Positions 16,736 to 24,101 are shown, counted from the stretch's first letter. The stretch: DNA of 59,785 nt from Planctomycetota bacterium (GCA_023139715.1 JAGLNB010000002.1:1-59785); one strand, 5' to 3'. Translations and numbers: made by a program. Notes: a model not told the origin generated them from the letters alone.

Positions 16736-16966
16736 TCACCAGCCATTAGGTTTATACCACAATCCACCTGATGAATTGCCTATCCCCTCATAACCACAAC
16801 TATTACAGTGAGGAGCCGTCCAACACGTGACACCATTACCTTCATAAGTTCTATGACAAAGACAGTTTTGATATTCAAAACTTATATCTTTACCACCACA
16901 TTCTGGACAAGTAGTTATATCTTTATTTGCTAATTCCCTTTCTTTAAGTCCTTCTACGCTTTCCAT
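16736..16966 (-). CDS. Small zinc-ribbon protein
   Basis: 76 aa from ATG 16966, which has a perfect aaggaggt at 7 bp; an earlier ATG is in frame but precedes the site. C-P-E-C-G, C-x-C and H-C-N-S-C-G provide enough ligands for one or two zinc ribbons. Resembles the ribbon of phage Lar-like/restriction-alleviation proteins only loosely. Function unknown. Confidence 0.65.
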   Translation of the reverse strand: MESVEGLKERELANKDITTCPECGGKDISFEYQNCLCHRTYEGNGVTCWTAPHCNSCGYEGIGNSSGGLWYKPNGW

Positions 16967-17008
16967 ATATTTAACCTCCTTTTCATGCATCGTCTATATT
17001 CAATATTG

Positions 17009-17608
17009 TTATATAGTTGACCCGACCTTCAGAACATCACAGCATTTTATAGTATCATCAATATTCAATTCAAAATTAGCCCATTTGTCAAGTGTTTTTT
17101 CGGTGATCGTTGCAGTCTTTAAATTATTGATTAAATTAGCAGGTATAAACCACATATACATGGGTTTTAATTCTTGTCTATTAGAAAATGCAAGTATCAA
17201 AAAATAATCTGCAATTTTATTTCGTCTTATATCAAAACTCCACGCCAAACTTCTTGATGTGTTTATAGATCTTTTCATTATACATCCAGACTTAACATCT
17301 ATTTTTTTATTTTTATTACAAATAAAATCATATCCTGGATTGATACATGGCATTCGTTCCACGTTGTTAAAAACACGACTTAGTACTTTCTCGGCCACAT
17401 GGACCCCAAGATATAATCCACATGACTTATTTTTATTAAATGGAACAACACCGTTTTTTATATTATTTTTAATTTTGGTCTTATTAACCGAATCTTTGTT
17501 GTTTCTTTTCCAAATCTTACTATATTCATTTGAACATTTTTTACACCACGTGTTGGTTGTAAAAAATTCATCGGTATTAGTAATACCACATTCTCGACAA
17601 GTAAACAT
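17009..17608 (-). CDS. Zinc-ribbon plus PD-(D/E)XK-like endonuclease
   Basis: 199 aa. N-terminal ribbon C-R-E-C-G ... C-K-K-C (residues 4-25). The central part has A-E-K-V-L-S-R-V-F (68-76) and then P-G-Y-D-F-I-C-N-K-N-K-K-I-D-V-K-S-G (91-108), a D ... D-x-K layout typical of PD-(D/E)XK nucleases. Then I-R-R-N-K-I-A-D-Y-F-L-I-L-A-F and a W-F-I-P segment, as in homing or restriction enzymes of this type. Standing alone without a methylase, a homing-type mobile gene is likely. Confidence 0.7.
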   Translation of the reverse strand: MFTCRECGITNTDEFFTTNTWCKKCSNEYSKIWKRNNKDSVNKTKIKNNIKNGVVPFNKNKSCGLYLGVHVAEKVLSRVFNNVERMPCINPGYDFICNKNKKIDVKSGCIMKRSINTSRSLAWSFDIRRNKIADYFLILAFSNRQELKPMYMWFIPANLINNLKTATITEKTLDKWANFELNIDDTIKCCDVLKVGSTI

Positions 17609-17740
17609 TTAATCACCACTCTTTCTAATGGTTATAATAACGGTGTCGCCAACATCTATTTTTAATATGTTCCTTGTTGCCTCTGGAATTGTAATTCTAT
17701 GTTGTCCAATAACATTTGCTTGAAAAGTAAGTTCTATCAT
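17609..17740 (-). CDS. 43-aa SpoVT/AbrB-type regulator
   Basis: Reads MIELTFQANVIGQHRITIPE then A-T-R-N-I-L-K-I-D-V-G-D-T-V-I-I-T-I. This is the swapped-hairpin AbrB fold in its minimal form (V..G-Q-H-R-I-T-I-P...L-x-I-x-x-G-D). No ribosome site; the TATA-like ctatttatactat is about 20-30 bp upstream, so it is probably leaderless. The near-palindrome agtac-tattgt-gtact covers the start and may be its own operator. Confidence 0.8.
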   Translation of the reverse strand: MIELTFQANVIGQHRITIPEATRNILKIDVGDTVIITIRKSGD

Positions 17741-17775
17741 AGTACACAATAGTACTTAATAGTATAAATAGATGT
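17741..17775 (-). promoter_or_regulatory. AbrB promoter with ctatttatactat box
   Basis: The 13-mer atagtataaatag (17759-17771, minus strand ctatttatactat) recurs exactly at 23832-23844. Downstream lie agtact repeats and an inverted repeat ending at the ATG. It is probably an autoregulated archaeal promoter. Confidence 0.5.
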
Positions 17776-18660
17776 TTATATATTTAATATTTGTTTGTAG
17801 TGAGTACGACACCACTGTCTCACGAGCCCACCATACTTCTCTACAGCCCTTGCCCTACTACCAACAAACGATACCTGTATGCGGTTCTCCAATGAGTTTA
17901 TTGTCTCGATCTTGGATGCCTCGGATGCGCCTCTTCGTACAAAGTACTGGACTTTACCATACTTGTTTATCCTTTTTACCAGTGTTTCACGCAATACCCC
18001 ATCGATAATCACAGCAGCACCACCAGGATTAAAATTAATATGGACCTGAACATCATCAGTATTTACATATATTATTTCTCCTTCAAATGTTACTTGATGC
18101 TGTGCGGCTTTTATTTTATAGAATCGTTTCAGATATTGCAATATGTTTTTTATAATGGTATACTGTGCAGAACCGTGTGTGAATACAAAGATCTCCGGGA
18201 CATATTCCAAGAACTCCTCGTATGTACATTCTGCGATTAGATGGAACCGGTTGAACCTGGGATCGGCTTCATATCGGACAATCTCACGATATAGCCTGCT
18301 ACGTTGTTCCCTGTTCATCAAAGTTCCATATATGTCTTCCAGGGTCTTACGCTCTACACACAACCCACAGAACATATCATAGTCGTCAAGATACGCCACA
18401 TAGTCGCCAGTTTGACGCACCATACAGTCTTTTTTGAGAGACATTGGTATGATGTTATACCCCAATTCACTGGCAAGCCAGGGGGTTTTTTCGTTTTTGG
18501 CAACTTGAATAGTGATGTTAAGTTTCTTACTCCAAGCCGTAAGCTGCCTGGATAACTTATCCTCAATCTTCTCATAGTCTGGATGCTGTGGTGGAAGTCG
18601 CTGGAGTTCTACATGTAGCTGCAGGATTGAAGCTTCATAATCTGATAGCGTCTTTGTCAA
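17776..18660 (-). CDS. ERCC4-type nuclease (Hef/Mus81-like)
   Basis: 294 aa. The middle part shows the ERCC4 nuclease core: L-V/M-R-Q-T-G-D-Y near 82, then C-V-E-R-K-T-L-E-D-I near 102-111 (E-R-K catalytic triad region), R-S-R-L-Y-R-E-I and the following A-E-C strand. An unusual basic C-terminal third (about 200-294) is not recognised. Such nucleases cut branched DNA, so it may resolve replication or packaging intermediates. It overlaps the next upstream gene by 4 bp. Confidence 0.8.
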   Translation of the reverse strand: MTKTLSDYEASILQLHVELQRLPPQHPDYEKIEDKLSRQLTAWSKKLNITIQVAKNEKTPWLASELGYNIIPMSLKKDCMVRQTGDYVAYLDDYDMFCGLCVERKTLEDIYGTLMNREQRSRLYREIVRYEADPRFNRFHLIAECTYEEFLEYVPEIFVFTHGSAQYTIIKNILQYLKRFYKIKAAQHQVTFEGEIIYVNTDDVQVHINFNPGGAAVIIDGVLRETLVKRINKYGKVQYFVRRGASEASKIETINSLENRIQVSFVGSRARAVEKYGGLVRQWCRTHYKQILNI

Positions 18661-19550
18661 TTTAAAACCCCCAGTTTATCCAATATTTGTTGTTCCCATT
18701 CACTCCGATTAAAATTTGTTTTGCTGTGACACGAGTTACACAATGGCACAAACTCACATTTAGAATCATCACATAAACAATTCTTATCATAATTTACATG
18801 ATGAATACATAACTTTTTACCATTATCAACCTCGGATTTATCACATAAAAAACATTTTCTATCAAACATATCTCTGATAGATTCTTTGAACGTGTTGTTG
18901 AATTTTATACAATATGGCTCGAATGATAACCCACCTTTCCATGATGGGTGATGCTTACCTTTTTGTTTTGTAGCCATACATTCCCTACTACAAAATGATT
19001 CGTTTATATCTTTTATTCTATTTTTTGTTCTAAATAATTCCTTACCACAATATCCACAACACACTTTGATTTTGTTTTTACTGTTGGCAACACTTACTTT
19101 ATTTTTAGCTTCGTCGGTATGTTTTCTACCTGTAAATGGTCCTATTTGTCCTTTATGTGCTTCACATTGTTTTTGTCTCCATTCATCTGTAACGTATTTC
19201 CCTCCATAATTTGGATTATTTTTTCCACGAACATCAGCATGATTTTTACTTATTTTTATTTTAGTTTCATCACTGTGATTTTTACCATACATATAATTAT
19301 TTTTGCCTGAATTAGCAGCACTTATTTTATCTCTGACATTACGGGGGACTTTTTTTCCATACATATAATGTTGTTTACCTTTTGTAGTTACACGGTTAAG
19401 ATTCATTCTTCGAAGAACATCATCCGAAGTTAATTTAGAATCTGGATATTTATTGATATATTCAGCTGTTGTTATTCTATGTATTCGCAAATGTAAAAAA
19501 TTGATTTTCCCAAATTTCTTTCCACAAATAGCACAAGTTACTTTATCCAT
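18657..19550 (-). CDS. HNH homing endonuclease with NUMOD3 repeats
   Basis: About 297 aa from ATG 19550 (aggag at 9 bp). A longer frame is open upstream, including the hairpin at 19608-19656, but it has poorer start context. N-terminal Cys pair (C-A-I-C-G). Then repeated NUMOD3-type segments (G-K-Q-H-Y-M-Y-G-K, G-K-N-N-Y-M-Y-G-K-x-H-S-D-E-T-K) that bind DNA. A second Cys pair follows near 190-215, and a C-terminal HNH (C-F-L-C, I-H-H-V-N-Y-D, F-V-P-L-C-N-S-C-H). This is a free-standing mobile endonuclease inserted in the nuclease operon. Confidence 0.88.
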   Translation of the reverse strand: MDKVTCAICGKKFGKINFLHLRIHRITTAEYINKYPDSKLTSDDVLRRMNLNRVTTKGKQHYMYGKKVPRNVRDKISAANSGKNNYMYGKNHSDETKIKISKNHADVRGKNNPNYGGKYVTDEWRQKQCEAHKGQIGPFTGRKHTDEAKNKVSVANSKNKIKVCCGYCGKELFRTKNRIKDINESFCSRECMATKQKGKHHPSWKGGLSFEPYCIKFNNTFKESIRDMFDRKCFLCDKSEVDNGKKLCIHHVNYDKNCLCDDSKCEFVPLCNSCHSKTNFNRSEWEQQILDKLGVLN

Positions 19551-19607
19551 TATCATAATCTCCTGAACGATACTTATATTAGTCTGTGAGATTATATAGT
19601 TACCTAT

Positions 19608-19656
19608 GGCGGGATATATCACTATCTCCTGAACAAAGATAGCTTTTTTTCCCGCC
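19608..19656 (-). repeat. Nested hairpin ggcggga...tcccgcc
   Basis: Outer 7-bp stem ggcggga (19608-19614) / tcccgcc (19650-19656) encloses a 6-bp stem ctatct/agatag. The same outer stem occurs in the RNA block at 24208-24254. The 10-mer tctcctgaac occurs twice here, at 19559 and 19625. It may be an RNA hairpin in the leader of the HNH gene, or a relic of mobile-gene insertion. Confidence 0.45.
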
Positions 19657-19659
19657 GTT

Positions 19660-19719
19660 TTAATCATAAATATACTCCATTGTGGCAGCATGGTAATCTA
19701 CGCTTTTTGTATTTGCCAT
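19660..19719 (-). CDS. 19-aa mini-ORF
   Basis: Reads MANTKSVDYHAATMEYIYD. Its ATG overlaps the stop of the preceding gene (TAATG), with ggtgg upstream. Too short to judge; it may be a real coupled peptide. Confidence 0.3.
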   Translation of the reverse strand: MANTKSVDYHAATMEYIYD

Positions 19720-19862
19720 TACATTTCCACCCATGTGCAAGCCCCCACATTCACAAATACTGGGCAAATGGTGGGATGTGGTGCCAATTCAGGCAGTGAT
19801 GTATGACAGTTGCCGCCATAACTTGCACATATATAACAACTATTACAATAATAATCTTTCAT
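19719..19862 (-). CDS. 47-aa Cys-rich mini-protein
   Basis: Starts MKDYYCNSCYICASYGGNCH and carries six Cys in all, fitting one or two metal sites. Start overlaps the upstream stop (TAATG), a coupling seen through this region. Function unknown. Confidence 0.6.
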   Translation of the reverse strand: MKDYYCNSCYICASYGGNCHTSLPELAPHPTICPVFVNVGACTWVEM

Positions 19863-20197
19863 TAGTCCACCCTGTCAAACTTGATATTAACTACCAGTTT
19901 TTGACCACGCAATCCCTTATAGTATTGCTCTTTCTCCGGTGTACTGCGCCGTACAGTCGTGAATAGTTCAGATGTATCCCATATAGGACCAGCACCTAAA
20001 AACAATAATACTAGACAGTCACCCTTCTTCGGTAGTGTGTAGTTCCCACCACAGTATAAATTTGTATCATACTCTTTGAATGTATCTGATAGGTCCTCAA
20101 ACTTGGAATTGAGTACTTCGATAAGCCGCACTTCACAACCGTCAATTACGTTTATTGGATGTTTTGAGTACCTGTGGCTGAACTTAATGATTCGCAT
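19862..20197 (-). CDS. Conserved-looking small protein (possible ASCH/PUA-like)
   Basis: 111 aa. Pattern I-I-K-F-S-H-R-Y, L-P-K-K-G-D-C-L-V-L-L and F-T-T-V-R-R-S-T-P-E-K-E-Q-Y-Y resembles small proteins found in archaea and phages with an ASCH-like beta-barrel. That link is from memory of pattern only. Ribosome site ggagcgg. Confidence 0.55.
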   Translation of the reverse strand: MRIIKFSHRYSKHPINVIDGCEVRLIEVLNSKFEDLSDTFKEYDTNLYCGGNYTLPKKGDCLVLLFLGAGPIWDTSELFTTVRRSTPEKEQYYKGLRGQKLVVNIKFDRVD

Positions 20198-20201
20198 AAT
20201 T

Positions 20202-20399
20202 CTACCGCTCCATTTTCCATTCTTTTATTTTGTTCAATGCACAAGACTGGCATAAATAATAAAGAACTTCTGGTTCTTGGCGGGACATTTTAGCCCATGA
20301 CTGTTTTTTGTTGGGATTTCCACAAATATCACATTCATCATTAAATTCACACTTTTCGAAATACATGTTGAGAATTGTATCATCAGCAATTCCAGGCAT
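20202..20399 (-). CDS. Small zinc-ribbon protein
   Basis: 65 aa from ATG 20399; an upstream frame extends into the previous gene. C-x-x-x-x-x-C-D-I-C-G and L-C-Q-S-C give the metal site. The start overlaps the upstream stop (TAATG) and ggagga lies 9-10 bp before. Function unknown. Confidence 0.6.
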   Translation of the reverse strand: MPGIADDTILNMYFEKCEFNDECDICGNPNKKQSWAKMSRQEPEVLYYLCQSCALNKIKEWKMER

Positions 20400-20575
20400 T
20401 ATTCCACATCCTCCTTCTTCAATCCCAGCATACACGCCCTGAGCGCATCGCCCACCAGTTCAAGTTTCGATTCAGTGTCCGGATATGGTTCTATAATCAC
20501 AGCAAGGCAGGGTTTGACATCCCCGCCGTGTTCGATCTGTGATTTGAAGACTTTGACGCTATTGATTATATTCAT
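20399..20575 (-). CDS. Unknown 58-aa protein
   Basis: Reads MNIINSVKVFKSQIEHGGDV and then K-P-C-L-A-V-I-I-E-P-Y-P. Good ribosome site (gaggtgag). Coupled at both ends with neighbours. Alpha/beta, not recognised. Confidence 0.6.
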   Translation of the reverse strand: MNIINSVKVFKSQIEHGGDVKPCLAVIIEPYPDTESKLELVGDALRACMLGLKKEDVE

Positions 20576-20742
20576 GTGCTCACCTCAATAAACGATGCAT
20601 GTTTATCATGACGAATAATACAAAAACTTTTGTCGAATGTTTTGACACTATATTCATCAATCTCAACACTACATTTTAACACCACATCTGGTCTTGATGT
20701 AGGACCATATACACATCCAGTTTGGCATTCAAGCTTTGTCAT
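20572..20742 (-). CDS. Unknown 56-aa protein
   Basis: Reads MTKLECQTGCVYGPTSRPDV; beta-rich with four Cys. ATGA overlaps with both neighbours show coupling. Not recognised. Confidence 0.6.
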   Translation of the reverse strand: MTKLECQTGCVYGPTSRPDVVLKCSVEIDEYSVKTFDKSFCIIRHDKHASFIEVST

Positions 20743-21059
20743 TCTTGCATCACTTCCAACACAGCATTAGCACAACTCTTCGCACATTTCATATCTTTCG
20801 AGAAGTATGCATAATTCAGTTCATCGAACATATCTGTGATATAGTACCCGGCTTCAACCTCTCTTATTATTGGCTCAACTTGTACATAATCCCCGACAGC
20901 TGAAATGAACAGTTCTACTTTAAGTTCATGCCCGTGATTACGCAGTACGTTTCTGATTGCTAATACACAATCTAATTTATTGTAAATGCAGTTGTTTAAC
21001 CAGCCAACCTGTTCTTTTACTCCTTTGATGTCATCACGACTGTACGTATGTATTGTCAT
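20739..21059 (-). CDS. Unknown 106-aa protein
   Basis: Alternating strands and helices, with three Cys near the end (K-C-A-K-S-C-A). ATGA overlaps with neighbours. No known domain recognised. It follows the RDF-like gene in the same operon. Confidence 0.6.
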   Translation of the reverse strand: MTIHTYSRDDIKGVKEQVGWLNNCIYNKLDCVLAIRNVLRNHGHELKVELFISAVGDYVQVEPIIREVEAGYYITDMFDELNYAYFSKDMKCAKSCANAVLEVMQE

Positions 21060-22360
21060 GTATGCTCCTCCTTCACAGTATCAGGATAAAACTCATACTC
21101 TGCATCCTGGATGTCCTCTTTAGTCTCTGGCGCAGTGATGGCAATCCTTGCCTGTGCCTCAAGTTCAACGATCTTACTCTGCATCCCGGCTTTCCTGGTC
21201 ATCAGTTCGATTGTCTGTTTGTGCAGGTCGTCCATGTTACCAGGGTATTCTAAGTTTACTACATAGATTGTTTGTGCTGTTGGACTTCCTACTGGATTCA
21301 CAGATTGCGGTGCTATAGTCATCTTCAACGGTATGTCTGCCAGGACTCCACCTGTAAGGCTCTGTATGAAGAATAGGGATGAAAGTATGGATCTGATACT
21401 ATTGACCGATGTAGTCCTGAATTTATATACTCCTCCGAGACGGGGTGCGTCCTTCAATACTACAGACAGAATACCATTTGGTTTGCATTTTTTAGTTGCA
21501 AAGACAGGACATGTATCAGGATTACATACTAGTTCAGTTCCATCTGCTTGTACTGCCTTTTCACCATCACCGCTACACATACATTTTCCACCTTTGTATT
21601 GATTGAACCTGGTAAAAAAGTTCAGTGTTGGATTGTTATATAACAGTGATACATCCAACTCCTTACAGTCATCGCCTATAAGGCCCATAACTGCTGCGTC
21701 TGGTATAAAGTCGCCATTGTCATCTTTGTGTAGGGTCACTACCTCAAAATGATTGAACTTCTCGGGCGGGCGGTATTCATTACCTGCTCTTGATTTCTTC
21801 ATTTCGCCCTTGCGACCAATCTTGATCTTACCAATCTCTTTAAGTCCTGGTACAAATGTCTTGATCATTGTTCCTTGTGGGATAAATGGTGCTGGTGGTG
21901 CTGTTGAATGTACGATCTCAGCGGGTGCTTGTTTTGTCACCATTTCAGCCGTTACTTTAGCAGGATCATCATCTGAGAATGATTCTGTGTCTTTTATATA
22001 TTGAGCCGTTTCTTGGTTTATCGATTTCTCTGGCTGCACTGGTGTGGCCCCCTGCATGGTAGTAGTCACAATGATGTCTGCATCTGTCCTCGAAGGCATC
22101 CTGCCATCCTCTGCCTCGGTGATCATCTTACCAACTTTTTCCAATGTCTTGTGTTCGTCATCTTCGGCAATCTTCTTCCCATCGGCGTTGAAATATGCCT
22201 TGATCGGAGATTCGTTCAAGTTAACTACGATAGTTTTCATGCCGTGTTCCTGGGTATACATTCCTTGGAATTGTTCCTTTTCTGTGAATCCTGCGATTTC
22301 AAGCGCCTGTACTATTAATTCTTTCTTCTGTTCTGGTGTTGCTGTCATATCATCGTTCAT
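21056..22360 (-). CDS. Recombination-directionality-factor-like / metal-binding protein
   Basis: 434 aa from ATG 22360 (ggagga). The region after residue 170 resembles the phage gp3-like RDF family: K-I-K-I-G-R-K-G, Y-R-P-P-E-K-F-N-H-F, a Cys cluster (C-M-C-S-G-D-G, then C-N-P-D-T-C, then C-K-P-N-G), G-G-V-Y-K-F-R-T-T-S and V-N-L-E-Y-P-G. No integrase is seen, so excision is not its evident role; it may serve replication or recombination. The first 160 residues are low-complexity and acidic. Confidence 0.65.
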   Translation of the reverse strand: MNDDMTATPEQKKELIVQALEIAGFTEKEQFQGMYTQEHGMKTIVVNLNESPIKAYFNADGKKIAEDDEHKTLEKVGKMITEAEDGRMPSRTDADIIVTTTMQGATPVQPEKSINQETAQYIKDTESFSDDDPAKVTAEMVTKQAPAEIVHSTAPPAPFIPQGTMIKTFVPGLKEIGKIKIGRKGEMKKSRAGNEYRPPEKFNHFEVVTLHKDDNGDFIPDAAVMGLIGDDCKELDVSLLYNNPTLNFFTRFNQYKGGKCMCSGDGEKAVQADGTELVCNPDTCPVFATKKCKPNGILSVVLKDAPRLGGVYKFRTTSVNSIRSILSSLFFIQSLTGGVLADIPLKMTIAPQSVNPVGSPTAQTIYVVNLEYPGNMDDLHKQTIELMTRKAGMQSKIVELEAQARIAITAPETKEDIQDAEYEFYPDTVKEEHT

Positions 22361-22362
22361 TA

Positions 22363-22551
22363 TTATTCCTCCTGTTTGTCTGGGCACAATGCTTTTCTCA
22401 TTGTTTTTATTATAAAATCAATTGCAGCTTCAGATAGATTATATTGTTGTATATCAACATATTCGCCTTTTTTCATATCATCAAACAAATGAGTGAGTGT
22501 TTCAATATCCTGCATATCCAAGATGTTGTTTTTGGTGGTCATATTTATCAT
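22363..22551 (-). CDS. Small helical acidic protein
   Basis: 62 aa from ATG 22551, whose ATGA overlaps the upstream stop; an inner ATG at 22542 has a better-spaced ggag. Helix-rich with acidic N-terminus. Function unknown. Confidence 0.6.
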   Translation of the reverse strand: MINMTTKNNILDMQDIETLTHLFDDMKKGEYVDIQQYNLSEAAIDFIIKTMRKALCPDKQEE

Positions 22552-23108
22552 ACTCCACTCGCTGAATTCCTATATGCTGTTCTCTTCCGGTCAGTGTCTT
22601 TACCATACCCTGGCAGCCTGGGTTTAATATCCAATTCCATATCATTCCACCAGAACTCTTGTTTTGTCTCCTCTGAATATACAGAAACCACAAACACGTG
22701 CCCGTTATTCTTTTCTGCAATTCGTTTGAGGGTTGTAATTCTTCCAGCCAACTGAGAGTAAGGTAAAGATTCAATTCTTATTATACCCGCTGGGTCTGCA
22801 AACCTTGATTTTACGATAAGCGTTACCACGATATCCTCATACTTCTTGTCCATCATCTCTGCCCGGAGTTCAGCAGCCTGCACCTCAGATGGTAGATATA
22901 TCATCTTCGGCATTCCCGGGTCTTCTACTAAGTCGTCTCCGACTTTCTTCCTGGCATCTGCAAGCGAACTGCCACTACACCGCTGCCATGGCGAATCCGT
23001 AATTGTGCCAAGTTTCTGTGAATACATCAGGTAGTTGAATGTTTTCTCTGACTGCCTGGTTGGTGGTGCATGTTTGATTGTAAACTCACTTTTGGGTTTT
23101 TCATTCAT
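22548..23108 (-). CDS. Unknown 186-aa protein
   Basis: Basic start with S-E-F-T-I-K-H-A-P-P, a middle helix with E-V-Q-A-A-E-L-R-A-E-M-M, and an alpha/beta C-terminus with W-W-N-D-M-E-L-D-I. It lies upstream of the RDF-like gene and may act with it. No domain recognised. Confidence 0.6.
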   Translation of the reverse strand: MNEKPKSEFTIKHAPPTRQSEKTFNYLMYSQKLGTITDSPWQRCSGSSLADARKKVGDDLVEDPGMPKMIYLPSEVQAAELRAEMMDKKYEDIVVTLIVKSRFADPAGIIRIESLPYSQLAGRITTLKRIAEKNNGHVFVVSVYSEETKQEFWWNDMELDIKPRLPGYGKDTDRKRTAYRNSASGV

Positions 23109-23268
23109 TATATTCTGCCTCCCGCTCTTGCATAGCTATCCTGGCCTCTCTGTTAATCAGTTGTATTTCAGCAGTTCTAAGATCAAGTGCTGCGGTGTCT
23201 TCCTCTCCGTATGTATTGCGGAAGTTGAGTGTTGTTGGTGGTTGTATGATGGTTGGTCCGAATGGCAT
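23101..23268 (-). CDS. 55-aa protein with coiled-coil tail
   Basis: Starts MPFGPTIIQPPTTLNFRNTY; the last 30 residues are a charged helix (I-Q-L-I-N-R-E-A-R-I-A-M-Q-E-R-E). It overlaps the next gene by 8 bp. It may be a partner of the 186-aa protein. Confidence 0.6.
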   Translation of the reverse strand: MPFGPTIIQPPTTLNFRNTYGEEDTAALDLRTAEIQLINREARIAMQEREAEYNE

Positions 23269-23571
23269 TCAGATCATCTCCAGCTTAAAAGCACTGAATG
23301 ACTGATATATTACTTTTGCTTTAGATTCTCCAAGCCATTTCCCTATTTGCAGGGCGATACAATTTGACATTGGACCTGATATTACAACACTCACATCACA
23401 TTCCACGTCTGGGATTTGATTAAATATCCACTCTTTTAATAGTTTCCTAGAATATATTGTGCTAGTAACACCCAGCGGTCCGCCTATTATCTCCCCCACG
23501 TCCATGGGTATTTTTCTCAAATTTATAGACACTTCAATTTGCTCGTCGGTTATGTTAGTCATATATTTCAT
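23269..23571 (-). CDS. Unknown 100-aa protein with SAVED-like C-terminal pattern
   Basis: C-terminal V-V-I-S-G-P-M-S-N-C-I-A-L-Q-I-G-K-W-L-G then V-I-Y-Q-S-F recalls the G-P-x-S-x-x-A-x-x-L-G...v-y strand-helix pattern of nucleotide-sensing SAVED/CARF-like domains. The protein is far shorter than these, so the likeness may be chance. Ribosome site weak. Confidence 0.45.
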   Translation of the reverse strand: MKYMTNITDEQIEVSINLRKIPMDVGEIIGGPLGVTSTIYSRKLLKEWIFNQIPDVECDVSVVISGPMSNCIALQIGKWLGESKAKVIYQSFSAFKLEMI

Positions 23572-23598
23572 CTCATTTCATTTTGTGTTTTCATGAAA

Positions 23599-23790
23599 TT
23601 ACTTCTCAGTAAACATTTCTTCGATCTCTTCTTTGGTGTGTCCTTCTGCAAGTAACAATTCTGTGGCAGTCTTTTCACCTTCTCTGAATATCCTTAACAG
23701 CAAATCATGCCACGGCAATCCAATGAAGTTTTTAAGTCTGTTCAATTCTGTATATTCAGCATCGGTGAACTTTTCATTTAGATTTTTCAC
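23599..23790 (-). CDS. Small helical protein, GTG start
   Basis: 63 aa with GTG 23790 preceded by ggagg at ideal distance. Helical and charged, with E-E-I-E-E-M-F end; two predicted helices. First gene after the promoter at 23791-23850. May be a small regulator; family unknown. Confidence 0.6.
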   Translation of the reverse strand: MKNLNEKFTDAEYTELNRLKNFIGLPWHDLLLRIFREGEKTATELLLAEGHTKEEIEEMFTEK

Positions 23791-23850
23791 TTAGTAGCCT
23801 CCTTAATGAGTTAGTTACTTAGTATGTACATATAGTATAAATAGTTACTG
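23791..23850 (-). promoter_or_regulatory. Promoter sharing the ctatttatactat box
   Basis: Minus-strand ctatttatactat (23844-23832) lies 42-54 bp before GTG 23790 and is identical to the AbrB promoter core at 17759-17771. The direct repeat agttact flanks it (from 23811 and 23843). It should drive the operon 23790 to 20202 or beyond. Confidence 0.5.
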
Positions 23851-23863
23851 GTAAAAATATGTT

Positions 23864-23883
23864 GGTGGTCTGCTGGCACCACC
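23864..23883 (-). terminator. Hairpin terminator of the RNA block
   Basis: Stem ggtggt/accacc (6 bp, 8-nt loop), followed on the minus strand by aacatattttta. Position just after the tRNA-like element suggests it ends the RNA transcript. A further perfect 8-bp stem (actataca/tgtatagt, 23917-23943) lies between. Confidence 0.5.
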
Positions 23884-23950
23884 GGGCCATTGCTTCTCCT
23901 AGTGTTCGCCGACGCCACTATACAACTTTCAACGGTGTATAGTCCGCAAT

Positions 23951-24027
23951 GCAGCCTGCCAGATTTGAACTGGCGATCTCCAAACCCCTTGAGTTTGGCG
24001 AGATAGTCCATGCTTCTCCAAGGCTAC
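23951..24027 (-). tRNA. tRNA-like gene with 9-nt anticodon loop (CAA-like, Leu?)
   Basis: 77 nt. Acceptor stem gtagcct/aggctgc (7 bp, one G-U), linker tg, D-stem gaga/tctc with a loop containing GG, anticodon stem ccaaa/tttgg, 5-nt variable region, and T-arm gccag-ttcaaat-ctggc. Discriminator A, no encoded CCA. The anticodon arm is 19 nt: loop ctcaagggg instead of 7 nt. If ctcaagg is the standard part, the anticodon is CAA (Leu), but a Leu tRNA would have a long variable arm. It may be a non-standard tRNA or a tRNA mimic. Confidence 0.65.
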
Positions 24028-24049
24028 ATGATGTATTTAATAGGAGGTT

Positions 24050-24078
24050 GCGACCCATGCTAGGAGAACACGGATCGC
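24050..24078 (-). ncRNA. tRNA-like minihelix S1 (7-bp stem, 15-nt loop)
   Basis: On the minus strand gcgatcc (24078-24072) pairs with gggtcgc (24056-24050) over 7 bp, including one G-U that would be an A-C mismatch on the plus strand. A follows the stem and then acctcc. It looks like an acceptor stem without arms. On the plus strand the same site reads ggaggt...ATG, so a 22-codon ORF is the alternative. Confidence 0.45.
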
Positions 24079-24101
24079 TGTTTTTTCTGTGGGAGGTGAT
24101 C

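Noticed and set aside
23811..24011. 66-codon minus-strand open frame across the tRNA-like gene
   Set aside because: It runs through the structured RNA and the promoter of the next gene; no ribosome site.
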